A stretch of 33,403 nt of DNA, from the NCBI GenBank assembly GCA_903924765.1, contig CAIYCT010000030.1, forward strand, positions 1 to 33,403. Reading direction: 5' to 3'. Below, in pieces: positions 15,321 through 23,090 of the stretch; within the stretch, counting starts at the first letter, position 1; each line of letters starts with the position of its first letter. The position numbers and the translations under genes were made by a program. The DNA comes from an uncultured Rhodospirillaceae bacterium. GTDB taxonomy: Bacteria; Pseudomonadota; Alphaproteobacteria; Rhodospirillales; Magnetospirillaceae. A model generated the notes under the pieces. It made no database searches. It saw only the letters and a list, made by a program, of their open reading frames with translations, and was not told the origin of the DNA.

Positions 15321-15901
15321 ATCGCGTCCAAGGGAACGGCGCCACCCGGGGTTGGCGGAGCGACGGCATAGGCCTTGGCGCCCGAGTTTGCCGTTTCAGA
15401 GGTGTCCGCAGGGCTGGTCTGTTTGTCGGGCGAGGCGATGGTGGTCGTGGTGGTCTCAACGATCAGCACCTGGCGGCAGGTTGCGGTCACCATCAGGACG
15501 GAGTTGGTTTTGTTGTTGGTGGTCTGAGCGAGGCCGACGATCAGCATGTTGGTGTACTGACGCTTGCTCGTCGTAATGTCGAACGGGGTCAGGCTCTGCT
15601 GCAGCGCCAGAAGCTGGCTGTAGACGTTGGTGATGTAGTCATCCATCGACAGGCCGCCGCCGTCGAACAGCGCCGTCACGGTTCCGATGATGCTGTCGAG
15701 CGAGCTGTTTGACCATCCGCATTCGATGACCACCTCGGCGGGCTTGACGAAGGCGTGGTCCGAAATCATGGCGCCAAGCTCGACGGGGTGATTCGTCACC
15801 TCAAGCGTGTCGGTGAGAACCTCCTCAAGCGTCGCCTGGATGGTGATGCCGCCGAGCGCGTTGCTCGGGGTGAGGGTCAGAAACTCTGTGATGGATGACA
15901 T
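15317..15901 (-). CDS. Dit-like / tail-baseplate connecting protein
   Basis: A 194-residue protein. Residues 18-75 (ITIQATLEEVLTDTLEVTNHPVE, then VKPAEVVIECGWSN) match the N-terminal domain of Dit-like phage tail proteins: a strand pair followed by a hydrophobic-basic segment that joins the tail tube to the baseplate. A helical part with YSQLLALQQSLTPFDITTSKRQY follows, then a proline- and threonine-rich unstructured C-terminus (ASPDKQTSPADTSETANSG). It directly follows the tape measure gene, as is normal. Confidence 0.85.
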   Translation of the reverse strand: MSSITEFLTLTPSNALGGITIQATLEEVLTDTLEVTNHPVELGAMISDHAFVKPAEVVIECGWSNSSLDSIIGTVTALFDGGGLSMDDYITNVYSQLLALQQSLTPFDITTSKRQYTNMLIVGLAQTTNNKTNSVLMVTATCRQVLIVETTTTTIASPDKQTSPADTSETANSGAKAYAVAPPTPGGAVPLDAM

Positions 15902-15902
15902 T

Positions 15903-17531
15903 TCAGCGCACCATTGGCTGCAGGTTGCGAGTGAGGTTCTGATTCACTCGGTTTTGCTCGCCCGCCACGGCCTTGCCGGTGTCGACGGGGTTCTGGCTGC
16001 CAGTCACGTTGATGTTTGTCTGTTGAGAAATGTTCACCGCGTCGCTTGCGCGCCGGGGTCCCGTCGCGTCGCCCGCGCGCTCGTAGTAGCGGAACATGAC
16101 GCCCGAGGACTCCTTTTCTGTCGTTGCGGCCTTAAGCAGCGCACCGGCCTGCTGCTCCTTGCCTTTGGTCAGCTCGTACTGGACGAACCGCATCTGGTCG
16201 AGAAGGTCTGAATCCTTGATGTCCTTGCCGAGGCTCCACTCTTTGAAGTCTGCGCGCCGGCTCTTGTCCCATTGGGCGATGCCGTAATGCCCGGTCGCAT
16301 TCTCTGCGTTCGGGTTGAGCTGGCTTTCGTTCTTCAGGTTGGCGACGATGCCGGCGGCCTGCGCCTTGGTCCAGCCGTAGCCCATGAAGAACTGCATCGC
16401 CTGCTTTTCGACCCCCGGCAGAGGCGGCAGGGGTTTACCCTCGGCCTGTGCCTTGTCGCGCGCGGCGAGCCACTCGGCCTCGCCCTTGTTCAGGTTGTCG
16501 TGCCCGACGAGCGCAGCGATCGTGGCCACAGGGACGGCAAGAGTTCCAGCGGCAATGGCAGCCGCCGTAATCGCCCCGCCAAGGCCCGCAAACGCTCCGG
16601 TCAGTGCGGTGATGCCAGAGATCAGGGAAAGCGCACCGAGCGAGTTCAGCACCACCAGCAGGGCGGCAATCTTCGTACTCCACCCGTCCGTCGCCTCGTC
16701 CAGTTCCATGAACTTCTCGTAGAGCCACTTCAGGGACGGGAAAATCAACCCGGCGAGCTTCAGAAGTTGCTCAATAAGCGCGCTGATCTTCTGGACGATG
16801 ACGTCTGAGTTGGCGCGCAGCCAGGTGCCGAAGTCCTGAAACTCAACCCCGAACGAGTGAAACACCTCGCGGGTGATGCGCGCGGCGATCACGTAGACCT
16901 GCAGCATAATGTCGCGCAGCTCGATCATCATCTTGGCGGCCTGCGCTGCGGCCTCCTGCAGCCCGCCTGTGTTTGCCAGTTCGCGGCGGTAGTTCGCCTC
17001 GAAGTTCGGGTCGCGCATCGCCAGCAGCATGTTGTCGTTGATGCCGAGCTGGTTGGCGTAGAGCTTGGACTCCGCAAACGACATGCCCTGAAACTTGCGG
17101 GCAAGCGCGACGTACGCCTCGCCAACGTTCATCAGCTTGCCGTCGAGAACCTGTGCATCGATGCCCCATGAGCGCAGCAGGCTTTGGGCACCACCTCCGG
17201 GGGTTTCGCGCACGAACTTGGCAAGCCCCTCAAGGGCCGCCGTGGAGTCTCCTGCGTTGGCCCCGAGCGACTGTGCCGCCAGGTCAAGCGCTTTTATTTC
17301 ACCCGTCGCGGCATTGGTGCGCTGCGACACACGATAGAGTTGCTCAAGATTTGAGGCGAACGCCGCCACGCCGGCACCGACCGCGAGCGCTGCGCCCTCG
17401 ATGGCGCCCACGAGCTTGACCACGCCCTTGGCGGCGTTGGTGATGCCATCGTTGAACTTCTTGAGCGATGCCTCGTCGGTCTTAAAGCCAAGCGAGACCA
17501 GGTACTCGCGGATGACTTCGGCTTTTGCCAT
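15903..17531 (-). CDS. Tail tape measure protein with C-terminal lysozyme-like domain
   Basis: A 542-residue protein. The N-terminal 250 residues are alpha-helical (VIREYLVSLGFKTDEASLKKF start; NLEQLYRVSQRTNAATGEIKAL at 61-82). Residues about 286-345 are strongly hydrophobic and should span the membrane during DNA ejection. Residues about 377-488 look like the phage tail lysozyme domain: FFMGYGWTKAQAAGIVANL, with the likely catalytic glutamate E402 in KNESQLNP and then YGIAQWDKSRRADF. It would set tail length and locally open peptidoglycan. The protein is short for a tape measure, implying a short tail. It starts two bases after the preceding stop. Confidence 0.92.
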   Translation of the reverse strand: MAKAEVIREYLVSLGFKTDEASLKKFNDGITNAAKGVVKLVGAIEGAALAVGAGVAAFASNLEQLYRVSQRTNAATGEIKALDLAAQSLGANAGDSTAALEGLAKFVRETPGGGAQSLLRSWGIDAQVLDGKLMNVGEAYVALARKFQGMSFAESKLYANQLGINDNMLLAMRDPNFEANYRRELANTGGLQEAAAQAAKMMIELRDIMLQVYVIAARITREVFHSFGVEFQDFGTWLRANSDVIVQKISALIEQLLKLAGLIFPSLKWLYEKFMELDEATDGWSTKIAALLVVLNSLGALSLISGITALTGAFAGLGGAITAAAIAAGTLAVPVATIAALVGHDNLNKGEAEWLAARDKAQAEGKPLPPLPGVEKQAMQFFMGYGWTKAQAAGIVANLKNESQLNPNAENATGHYGIAQWDKSRRADFKEWSLGKDIKDSDLLDQMRFVQYELTKGKEQQAGALLKAATTEKESSGVMFRYYERAGDATGPRRASDAVNISQQTNINVTGSQNPVDTGKAVAGEQNRVNQNLTRNLQPMVR

Positions 17532-17532
17532 T

Positions 17533-17817
17533 TCAGCTTTCCACGGCCCTCTGGGCCAGCATCTCGTTGTCGGCCTTGCAGGCCAAGGCGTCGTTCATCA
17601 AAGCAATGTCGCAAAGGTCGAGCGTGCCGTCCTTCAGGCTTTCGTACTTGCAAAGACCATGCAGGACGGGCAACAACAACCAGTCCTCGCCGCCCGGGAG
17701 GTAAAGCCAGCCTACGCCTGTTGCCGGTCGGCCTGCTGGCTCATAAGCAGACCGGACATAAAAGGCCCGAGACTCTCCTGAACCACGCGCACCACCAGCT
17801 TCATCATCACGCCAAGA
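17533..17817 (-). CDS. DUF6889-like frame with no start codon; probable frameshift extension of the tail chaperone
   Basis: This frame is open from just after TGA (17820-17818) to TGA at 17535-17533. The conserved part begins near GWLYLPGGEDWLLLPVL and continues KYESLKDGTLDLCDIALMNDAL, ending NEMLAQRAVES, like DUF6889 proteins that follow tail chaperones. In the 46 codons before DW-L-L-L there is no ATG, GTG, TTG, CTG or ATT, so a separate start is very unlikely. It lies in the -1 frame relative to the chaperone gene (17712-18146) and overlaps it by 106 bases, so the likely product is a chaperone fusion made by programmed frameshifting, as with lambda G/GT. No perfect X-XXY-YYZ heptamer was found by eye. 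Confidence 0.75.
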   Translation of the reverse strand, partial: SWRDDEAGGARGSGESRAFYVRSAYEPAGRPATGVGWLYLPGGEDWLLLPVLHGLCKYESLKDGTLDLCDIALMNDALACKADNEMLAQRAVES

Positions 17818-18146
17818 TCAATGTCATCAAACATGAGGACGGAGTTCTGCGTGTTCCAGACGGGCGACCAGCCGCCAGCGTTCTTGCGCTGGATGACCGA
17901 AAGGCAGGTCGAGATAACGTACTCGCTCGCCTCGTTGGTCATCGAGGCGATGCCCTCCGCGAACGGGGTCATCACCTCGGCAAGCCCGGACAGATCGTCC
18001 GTGATATGCCCGCCCTCGGACAACTTGATGAAGATGGGGGCCAGCGTGGGCAGGATCGGGGCGATCTTGCGGCTCACGTGAAACTGAGCGAACGCAGAAA
18101 GCTTGCCGGCACGGTACGTTTGGCCTTGGATTTCGATTTCAAGCAT
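17712..18146 (-). CDS. Tail assembly chaperone
   Basis: A 144-residue, mostly helical protein. EIEIQGQTYRAGKLSAFAQFHVSRK begins it, then LAPIFIKLSEGG, VMTPFAEGIASMTNEASEYVI and LMFDDIDLGVMMKLVVRVVQESLGPFMSGL. Its place between the tube and the tape measure gene, and the overlapping -1 frame at its 3' end, are those of tail assembly chaperones that coat the tape measure during tail assembly. The start at 18146 is three bases after the tube stop. The unextended form would be the main product. Confidence 0.88.
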   Translation of the reverse strand: MLEIEIQGQTYRAGKLSAFAQFHVSRKIAPILPTLAPIFIKLSEGGHITDDLSGLAEVMTPFAEGIASMTNEASEYVISTCLSVIQRKNAGGWSPVWNTQNSVLMFDDIDLGVMMKLVVRVVQESLGPFMSGLLMSQQADRQQA

Positions 18147-18148
18147 GG

Positions 18149-18595
18149 TCAGTTGAACGTACCGAGGATGGTGTCGATCTTGATCGCGTCAAATGCCCAC
18201 TCGATCGTGTCGCCGTCCTTCTTGTAGTTAAGCGCGGGCTTTTTCTTGAACGCGCACGAGCGCGCGGTCGTAATGTCGCCAGAGACCGGGTTGCGGATCA
18301 CGATGACGTTCTGACCGTGGAGGATGCTCGAAAGTGTCTGCGCGTCGAACATCGCCTGCAGCTGCGCGTTGACGGGCGACGTCTTGAGCAGCCGAACGGT
18401 GACAACGCCCGACTTGTCGGCGTGGAGCGAATGCATGCCCTCGCCGTCCGCGCCGATCATCATCGTGTTTTTGTCGCCCGCCATCTCGATCGAGATACCC
18501 TCTTCAGCGACGGCGGCACCGTAGCCGAAGTTGATGACGCCAGTCGGGCCGACGAGCGTGGCCTGAACGTCAATGAAGCTGTAAGTGTGTGACAT
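18149..18595 (-). CDS. Tail tube protein, DUF3277 family
   Basis: A 148-residue protein. HTYSFIDVQATLVGPTGVINF, AEEGISIEMAGDKNTMMIGADG, VTVRLLKTSPVNAQLQAMFDAQ and the ending IKIDTILGTFN match DUF3277, the tail tube family that accompanies DUF3383 sheaths. It would stack as hexamers inside the sheath. GAGG precedes the ATG at 18595. It would normally follow the sheath gene closely, but here an 852-bp gap holds a plus-strand endonuclease gene. Confidence 0.93.
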   Translation of the reverse strand: MSHTYSFIDVQATLVGPTGVINFGYGAAVAEEGISIEMAGDKNTMMIGADGEGMHSLHADKSGVVTVRLLKTSPVNAQLQAMFDAQTLSSILHGQNVIVIRNPVSGDITTARSCAFKKKPALNYKKDGDTIEWAFDAIKIDTILGTFN

Positions 18596-18628
18596 TTAAA
18601 ACCTCGTGGGTGATGTGTCGATTAACGG

Positions 18629-18656
18629 TTGACGTTGATGTAAAATGCAATCTAAA
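18629..18656 (+). promoter_or_regulatory. Possible promoter of the GIY-YIG gene
   Basis: TTGACG at 18629-18634 is a good -35 match and TCTAAA at 18651-18656, 16 bases away, is a fair -10 match (4 of 6). It ends about 14 bases before the ATG at 18670, with GGGAG between. The endonuclease runs against the surrounding operon, so it needs its own promoter, but this match is weak evidence. Confidence 0.3.
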
Positions 18657-18669
18657 TCGGGAGATCGCA

Positions 18670-19464
18670 ATGCGTGAATATCAAGTAATGAAATCCAATA
18701 CGCCGCTGCCGAAAGCTGGCATTTATCGGATCAGAAACTTAGTCAATGGCGACTGCTACATCGGCTCAAGCAGAAACGTAAAGCGACGAATATCGCAACA
18801 TTTCACAAAAATCGGAGTAAGCCCCGAACTAATCAAAGCGTTCGCCGAGTTTGGCAAGAGCGCGTTTATTGCCGAGCCGCTCTTTTATGCAATTTGCGAC
18901 GGCGACATTGGCGATCTTGAAACGCAATTAATCAACGAATCGAACAGTTCATACAACGTGGCTCAGTCTGCCTCTGGTCACGGCAAATACGGTGAAAAAT
19001 TCTCATTGCGAATTTCGGATTCCCTGTCTGGCTCGACTGCTTTAGCCGCCTCTATCCGCGCCAGACAGACGCCTGATCTGATCAATCGTCGCGTCGAAAA
19101 GCAGCGCGCGACAATGGCGTCGCCCGAATACAAACAGAAACGCAGCGAGGCGTCGCGCCTCGCCATGCAATCCGACGCCGTGCGACAAAAAATATCTGCG
19201 TCAAACAAAAAGACGATGTCGAGCGACGAGTTCAAGCGCAAGCGCAGCGACGCATCAAGGGCGATGCAATGCGACGCCATGACAGAAAAAAAACGAGCGT
19301 CGATACTTAAAGCCTACGAAAACCCAGAATATAAAAAGAAAATAGCCGACGCCCGTCGCGGCAAGGTTTGGATAAACAACGGCAAGGAAATGCGCTGTGT
19401 CCACCCCGACAATATCCCGTCAGGATGGACACGAGGGCGATTAAAAATCACCTGTTCACATTAA
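18670..19464 (+). CDS. Free-standing GIY-YIG endonuclease (homing type)
   Basis: A 264-residue protein from ATG 18670, preceded by GGGAG. GIY is at residues 17-19 and YIG at 30-32, with the likely catalytic arginine R39 in VKRRISQH and glutamate E84 in GDLETQL; these residues cut DNA in the I-TevI family. Residues 150-250 hold lysine-rich repeats (PEYKQKRSEAS, DEFKRKRSDAS, PEYKKKIADARRGK) like NUMOD3-type DNA-binding motifs, followed by KVWINNGKE...IPSGWTRGR, a C-terminal module common in phage homing endonucleases. Lower GC content than neighbours. It is on the strand opposite to the structural operon, between sheath and tube, and its last 17 bases overlap the sheath's 3' end. Confidence 0.93.
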   Translation: MREYQVMKSNTPLPKAGIYRIRNLVNGDCYIGSSRNVKRRISQHFTKIGVSPELIKAFAEFGKSAFIAEPLFYAICDGDIGDLETQLINESNSSYNVAQSASGHGKYGEKFSLRISDSLSGSTALAASIRARQTPDLINRRVEKQRATMASPEYKQKRSEASRLAMQSDAVRQKISASNKKTMSSDEFKRKRSDASRAMQCDAMTEKKRASILKAYENPEYKKKIADARRGKVWINNGKEMRCVHPDNIPSGWTRGRLKITCSH

Positions 19465-20938
19465 TCACACAATTAACAAAATGCACCGCGCCCGCCAGCT
19501 TGATCGCGCATTGGATGACCGGAGCCTTGCGCGCGGCGCGATCGGCCTGCGATTGGCTCGCGACCGGGGGGGCATAAACGTAATAGCCCTTGGAGAGCGT
19601 ATCGCCCTGGCTGATTGCGCCGAAACCAGCCGCGTTCCAGACGCCGGGGGCGACCAGGCCGTTTGTGACAGCCTGAGCAAGGCGATCGCTGATCGTGGTC
19701 AGGATCGTGTTGACCCCGGCGTCGGTCTGCGGAATCTTCGTGGCGCTGGCGTACAACAGGTTGTAGACCGCCGTCTGGACGTCGTTCTGCAGCCAGTCGG
19801 TGCCGTGGATTTCGTCGAAGAAGTATCCGTTGACCATCACCCCTTCTTGGATGATCGTGGTGTTGTTGTTGTACTGGATGAACACGTTGCAGTTCTTGCC
19901 CTGCAGCGCGGCGGCCTGAGCGGCGGTGAGGTTTTCTGCGGCGACGCCTGGCTCGATCTTGAACTTGATCGTGAGCGTCGTGTTCGCGCCGTTGAAGTTC
20001 ACCGTGAAGGCACGCCCGAAGATCGAGGCGCAGGCATACGCATTCGAGCTTGAGTACTGGATGAACGTGCGTTTGTATCCGAGCGCCTTGAGCTGGTAGG
20101 CCAGATCAGAGGTGCCTGCAGCGTTGAGCGTCGTGCTGTCCTGCGTGGTGACGCCGAGGATGCGGCTGGTGAGCGCCGCCTCGATGTAGGCCGCGGCCGC
20201 CAGATAGTCCGATGAGGTTGGCATGGTCGAGGACGCGACCGTCAGGCCGTACCAGTCGTTGGACATGCCGTCCAGAACGCCGACAGCGGTGGCGAGCGAC
20301 TCTGCCACGATGCCACCGACCGCCGTTGCGCCCTGCCCTGTTTCAAGCAGCATGAGAATGGCGAGGTCGGTACCAGATCCAGGTGCCGTGGCCAGAGCAA
20401 CGACCGAGGCCGCGCCCGTCGTGCCGCTGATGATGTCGAAACGACCAAGCGAGGCATTCCAGACGCAGGTGGCGCCTCCCGAGAGCTTCGCGGTCACGGC
20501 GGAGGCCACGCCGTTCAGGTTCGTGACAGCCGAGAGGTTCACGGTCGCAATGTTCTGGACCACGCCGTTGATGCTGACAGAAAACGCCCCGGAGGTGACC
20601 CCGGTGAAGTTCGCCAGGGCTTGCTGTGCAGCGGATAGAACTCCGCCATGCAGAACGCCCGAGGTGGCGGCGAGCGCCCACTTGCCGATATACATCGAGG
20701 ACGGTTGCGGGGTTTGACCGAAATAGAGGAGCGCCGCCTTGTACTCTGGCGCGCTGGTGCCGAAGTCTGCGGCGACCGCTGCGATGGTGCTGTACGGACG
20801 AATGCGCTCGGTCGTGTCAATGACGCTGCTGTCACCAAGGACGAGCAGGCTTCCGAAGTTCCGTGTTGCCGCCGCGACGGGCGACATGACCACCTGAACA
20901 TTGACGATATTGCTGACGGGGAGGCCAAGGGTTGACAT
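19448..20938 (-). CDS. Tail sheath protein, DUF3383 family
   Basis: A 496-residue contractile sheath protein. The N-terminus (GLPVSNIVNVQVVMSPVAA, FGSLLVLGDS), the central WYGLTVASSTMPTSSDYLAAAAYIEA and the region NYNNNTTIIQEGVMVNGYFFDEIHGTDWLQ are typical of DUF3383 sheaths of Acinetobacter AP22-like and related myoviruses. It defines the phage as contractile-tailed. The last ten codons (FVNCVINVNR) are AT-rich, unlike the rest of the gene, and border the endonuclease insertion. The tail terminator gene lies 18 bases upstream. Confidence 0.94.
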   Translation of the reverse strand: MSTLGLPVSNIVNVQVVMSPVAAATRNFGSLLVLGDSSVIDTTERIRPYSTIAAVAADFGTSAPEYKAALLYFGQTPQPSSMYIGKWALAATSGVLHGGVLSAAQQALANFTGVTSGAFSVSINGVVQNIATVNLSAVTNLNGVASAVTAKLSGGATCVWNASLGRFDIISGTTGAASVVALATAPGSGTDLAILMLLETGQGATAVGGIVAESLATAVGVLDGMSNDWYGLTVASSTMPTSSDYLAAAAYIEAALTSRILGVTTQDSTTLNAAGTSDLAYQLKALGYKRTFIQYSSSNAYACASIFGRAFTVNFNGANTTLTIKFKIEPGVAAENLTAAQAAALQGKNCNVFIQYNNNTTIIQEGVMVNGYFFDEIHGTDWLQNDVQTAVYNLLYASATKIPQTDAGVNTILTTISDRLAQAVTNGLVAPGVWNAAGFGAISQGDTLSKGYYVYAPPVASQSQADRAARKAPVIQCAIKLAGAVHFVNCVINVNR

Positions 20939-20956
20939 TGGAGAGTTCCTTGATGG

Positions 20957-21532
20957 TTAGTTTGCGATGATGCCGATCTCGTCAGAAATCAGAATCGGGT
21001 CTGCTGACAAAATGTTCCGGATGGCGAAGATGCGCTGCACCTGCCTGCGGAACGTGACGGTTAAGTCGACTCGCTTGATCCATTGCTGGTTAAAGAGTTC
21101 GGGCATTGCCACAGCTTCGCCGCAATCGATGAACGCGAGACCAGCAGCAGACAAAGTTTCGAGGTTTTGGGGGATGCCGAGTCCGTCACGCAGGACGGCG
21201 GCGTTGCCTCCGGACCCCGGGCCGTAGAAGGAGCAGGCAAGCTCGATTGTTTCGTGGCGTGCGTAATAGTCATTTCCCAACCCGGTCCCGACGTGGCGAA
21301 TGAACGGCCCCGCGTCGGGGGTGATCAGCGTCACGCCAATGGCGCACCAGTTCACACCCGGCTCGGGCTGTTTCGGGTTTCCCGGCTGCCAGCGAGGCCG
21401 CACGAGGCTCCCTGAAATACCTGTTATCCCGGCCACAGCCACCTGCAGCGCCGCGTCGAGCGCCGTGTCCTCAAGGGGCGCAGGCGTTGACAGGGGCGCG
21501 AGAAAGCCGCCAGTCGATGAATCGTTTGGCAT
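20957..21532 (-). CDS. Tail terminator / neck protein, LIC_12616-like
   Basis: A 191-residue protein. ALQVAVAGITGISGSLVRPRWQPGNPK, WCAIGVTLI and HETIELACSFYGPGSGGNAAVLRDGL match the neck/tail terminator proteins found next to DUF3383 sheaths. It would cap the finished tail and join it to the head. The start at 21532 follows the preceding stop by three bases. The C-terminal segment IKRVDLTVTFRRQVQR is a typical beta strand of the terminator fold. Confidence 0.8.
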   Translation of the reverse strand: MPNDSSTGGFLAPLSTPAPLEDTALDAALQVAVAGITGISGSLVRPRWQPGNPKQPEPGVNWCAIGVTLITPDAGPFIRHVGTGLGNDYYARHETIELACSFYGPGSGGNAAVLRDGLGIPQNLETLSAAGLAFIDCGEAVAMPELFNQQWIKRVDLTVTFRRQVQRIFAIRNILSADPILISDEIGIIAN

Positions 21533-21535
21533 GGG

Positions 21536-21904
21536 TCAGCCGGATAAAGGAATCAGGTCGCACGAGGCGGCAATAAAGCCCCGCCCGAAATGGGAGTAGT
21601 CGTTCACGTTCGAGACGGTGTACCGGCGCCCGCGCCATTGCACGATGTCCGCCGTGTAGCCCGAGGTGCCGTCGAACAGGATAAATCGGGTATGGACAAT
21701 GATCGACCCCTTGATGCGCTCGCCCGTTGCGATTCGCTCAAGAATGTCCCCGTTGTCGCTTGTCACAACCCCGGAGAGTTTGAGCGTCTGGGCGGTGTTG
21801 ACGGCAATGCCGTTGTCGCCTACCACCTGGCGGAAGCGTTCGCACACCAGTCGGTCAGCGAATGCCGGGTCCAGCAGCACCCCCGTCACATCCAAGAGCG
21901 CCAT
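21536..21904 (-). CDS. Head-tail connector / neck protein (hypothetical)
   Basis: A 122-residue protein: DVTGVLLDPAFADRLVCERF, then ERIATGERIKGSIIVHTRFIL and WRGRRYTVSNVNDYSHFGRG. The compact beta-sheet core and the Y-T-V-x-x-V motif resemble head-closure/stopper-like proteins in the same position of other myoviruses. GGAG precedes its ATG, and a terminator hairpin ends 12 bases upstream of the start. No close family name recognised; the role is inferred from position between the gp10-like and tail terminator genes. Confidence 0.75.
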   Translation of the reverse strand: MALLDVTGVLLDPAFADRLVCERFRQVVGDNGIAVNTAQTLKLSGVVTSDNGDILERIATGERIKGSIIVHTRFILFDGTSGYTADIVQWRGRRYTVSNVNDYSHFGRGFIAASCDLIPLSG

Positions 21905-21916
21905 GCCGACTCCAAT

Positions 21917-21936
21917 AAAAAAGCCCGTTTCCGGGC
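21917..21936 (-). terminator. Rho-independent terminator hairpin
   Basis: Minus strand: GCCCG-GAAA-CGGGC, 5-bp stem with GAAA loop, then TTTTTTATT. It follows the gp10-like gene and ends about 12 nt before the start codon of the 21536-21904 gene. Confidence 0.85.
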
Positions 21937-21937
21937 G

Positions 21938-22477
21938 TCACTTTTTGTTTCGGACCACGTAGGTAATCGCGTTCCTCATCTGACCCGTATCTATCAGGGG
22001 TCGGGCGTTTTCAGGGTTTGGCGGGTTCCCTGCGGCGCGACTTTCAAGCTCCGCCTTTGCTCCCTTGCGTCCCCTGGCTGCGCGCGCACGCAGCGTCGAG
22101 AGCGCCAGCGGGACGAAATCTCCCGAGTTGATCTTCGACTTGATGCTGTTCTGCGCCACAAGCCCTGCGGACGCAAGCTCGTTGTCGACCCCACTTGGGC
22201 TGCCAGAAAGAGCGGCCTCTGCGGCCTTTTTCATCCGCAAGTCGATCTTGTCCTGCGCGTCCTTGATGCCTGGTCGCATGAAGGGCCGAGCCGGGATGTT
22301 GTTGACGGGACTTCCGTTGTCGTGGATGTAGGCAAGTTGCGCGTTCGTGATCGGCTCACCACTCTTGCGATCCGTCTTTGGGTCAGGAACGCCCACCAGA
22401 ACGTCACGCTCCGCCAGGGACTTGATCGCCTTCAGCACCGAGCCGACGCGATCCACCTTGACGGACAGGCCTTTCAC
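21938..22477 (-). CDS. HK97 gp10-like / neck component
   Basis: A 179-residue protein: DVLVGVPDPKTDRKSGEPITNAQLAYIHDNGSPVNNIPARPFMRPGI (24-70) is a typical gp10-like head-tail joining core, with the conserved NxxIPARPFMRP. The C-terminal PLIDTGQMRNAITYVV is the other hallmark. In related phages this protein attaches the tail tube to the head. The ATG at 22477 overlaps the preceding stop (ATGA), implying coupled translation. Confidence 0.88.
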   Translation of the reverse strand: MKGLSVKVDRVGSVLKAIKSLAERDVLVGVPDPKTDRKSGEPITNAQLAYIHDNGSPVNNIPARPFMRPGIKDAQDKIDLRMKKAAEAALSGSPSGVDNELASAGLVAQNSIKSKINSGDFVPLALSTLRARAARGRKGAKAELESRAAGNPPNPENARPLIDTGQMRNAITYVVRNKK

Positions 22478-22857
22478 ATTTGCACCCCACCAGCACCAAC
22501 CATGCGGAACAGCTGCGCGAGGCGAATGCCGTACGACGTCATATTCCAGAACCCTGCACCCTCGTAGGCCACCCCACCCGCGTCGTAGGTGACCGAGACC
22601 TTGTCGACAGACTTCGACGCCGTGGGGCCAGTTACCTCGCCCGGGATGCCGCCGATCTCTGCCGCCTGCTGGTCACGGTTTTCGATGGCCAGGTGATGCG
22701 CGACGAACAGGCCTATGCCGTAGTCGAGAATATCGCCCCACCGATCGGCAACAAGCATTTTCCCGCCCAAGTCGATCCAGAATTGCACGAACGGCTCCGG
22801 GTAATCGGTGACGCTTGAGAACTCTGGAAATGTCGACCTGAAGTCTGCGGGGGTCAT
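22474..22857 (-). CDS. DUF4054 family head completion protein
   Basis: A 127-residue protein. The start at 22857 gives MTPADFRSTFPEFSSVTDYP, the expected beginning; a longer frame to 22980 is arginine-rich and unrelated. VQFWIDLGGKMLVADRWGDILDYGIGLFVAHHLAIE is characteristic of DUF4054, adaptor proteins at the portal ring in many proteobacterial phages. The last part SVTYDAGGVAYEGAGFWNMTSYG matches as well. Confidence 0.87.
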   Translation of the reverse strand: MTPADFRSTFPEFSSVTDYPEPFVQFWIDLGGKMLVADRWGDILDYGIGLFVAHHLAIENRDQQAAEIGGIPGEVTGPTASKSVDKVSVTYDAGGVAYEGAGFWNMTSYGIRLAQLFRMVGAGGVQM

Positions 22858-22859
22858 GC

Positions 22860-23084
22860 TTATTTGCCTCGTTGCTTGGCCTGCTTGGCATCGTCGACAC
22901 CCTCTTCCGGATCTGCCCCCGCCGGTTGCGGCGGCGCGGGAGAGGCGGTCAAAGGCGCGATGTGAGCCTGCACGTACCAATGGCTTGCCACGCCATCCTC
23001 AACCGCGTGGGCGCCAACCGGGAAAGCCCGCTTTTCGCCATCGAGGTTAAGGAGGAATGGCCGGATTACGGTGATGTTAACCAT
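22860..23084 (-). CDS. STY1053-family-like phage protein
   Basis: A 74-residue protein. VNITVIRPFLLNLDGEKRAFPVGAHAVEDGVASHWYVQAH follows the STY1053 phage-associated family; the tail is proline/acidic and disordered. Its place between the capsid gene and DUF4054 is usual for the family. Function unknown, possibly a minor head component. GGTTA lies upstream of the ATG; no better ribosome site was seen. Confidence 0.8.
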   Translation of the reverse strand: MVNITVIRPFLLNLDGEKRAFPVGAHAVEDGVASHWYVQAHIAPLTASPAPPQPAGADPEEGVDDAKQAKQRGK

Positions 23085-23090
23085 AATCCG

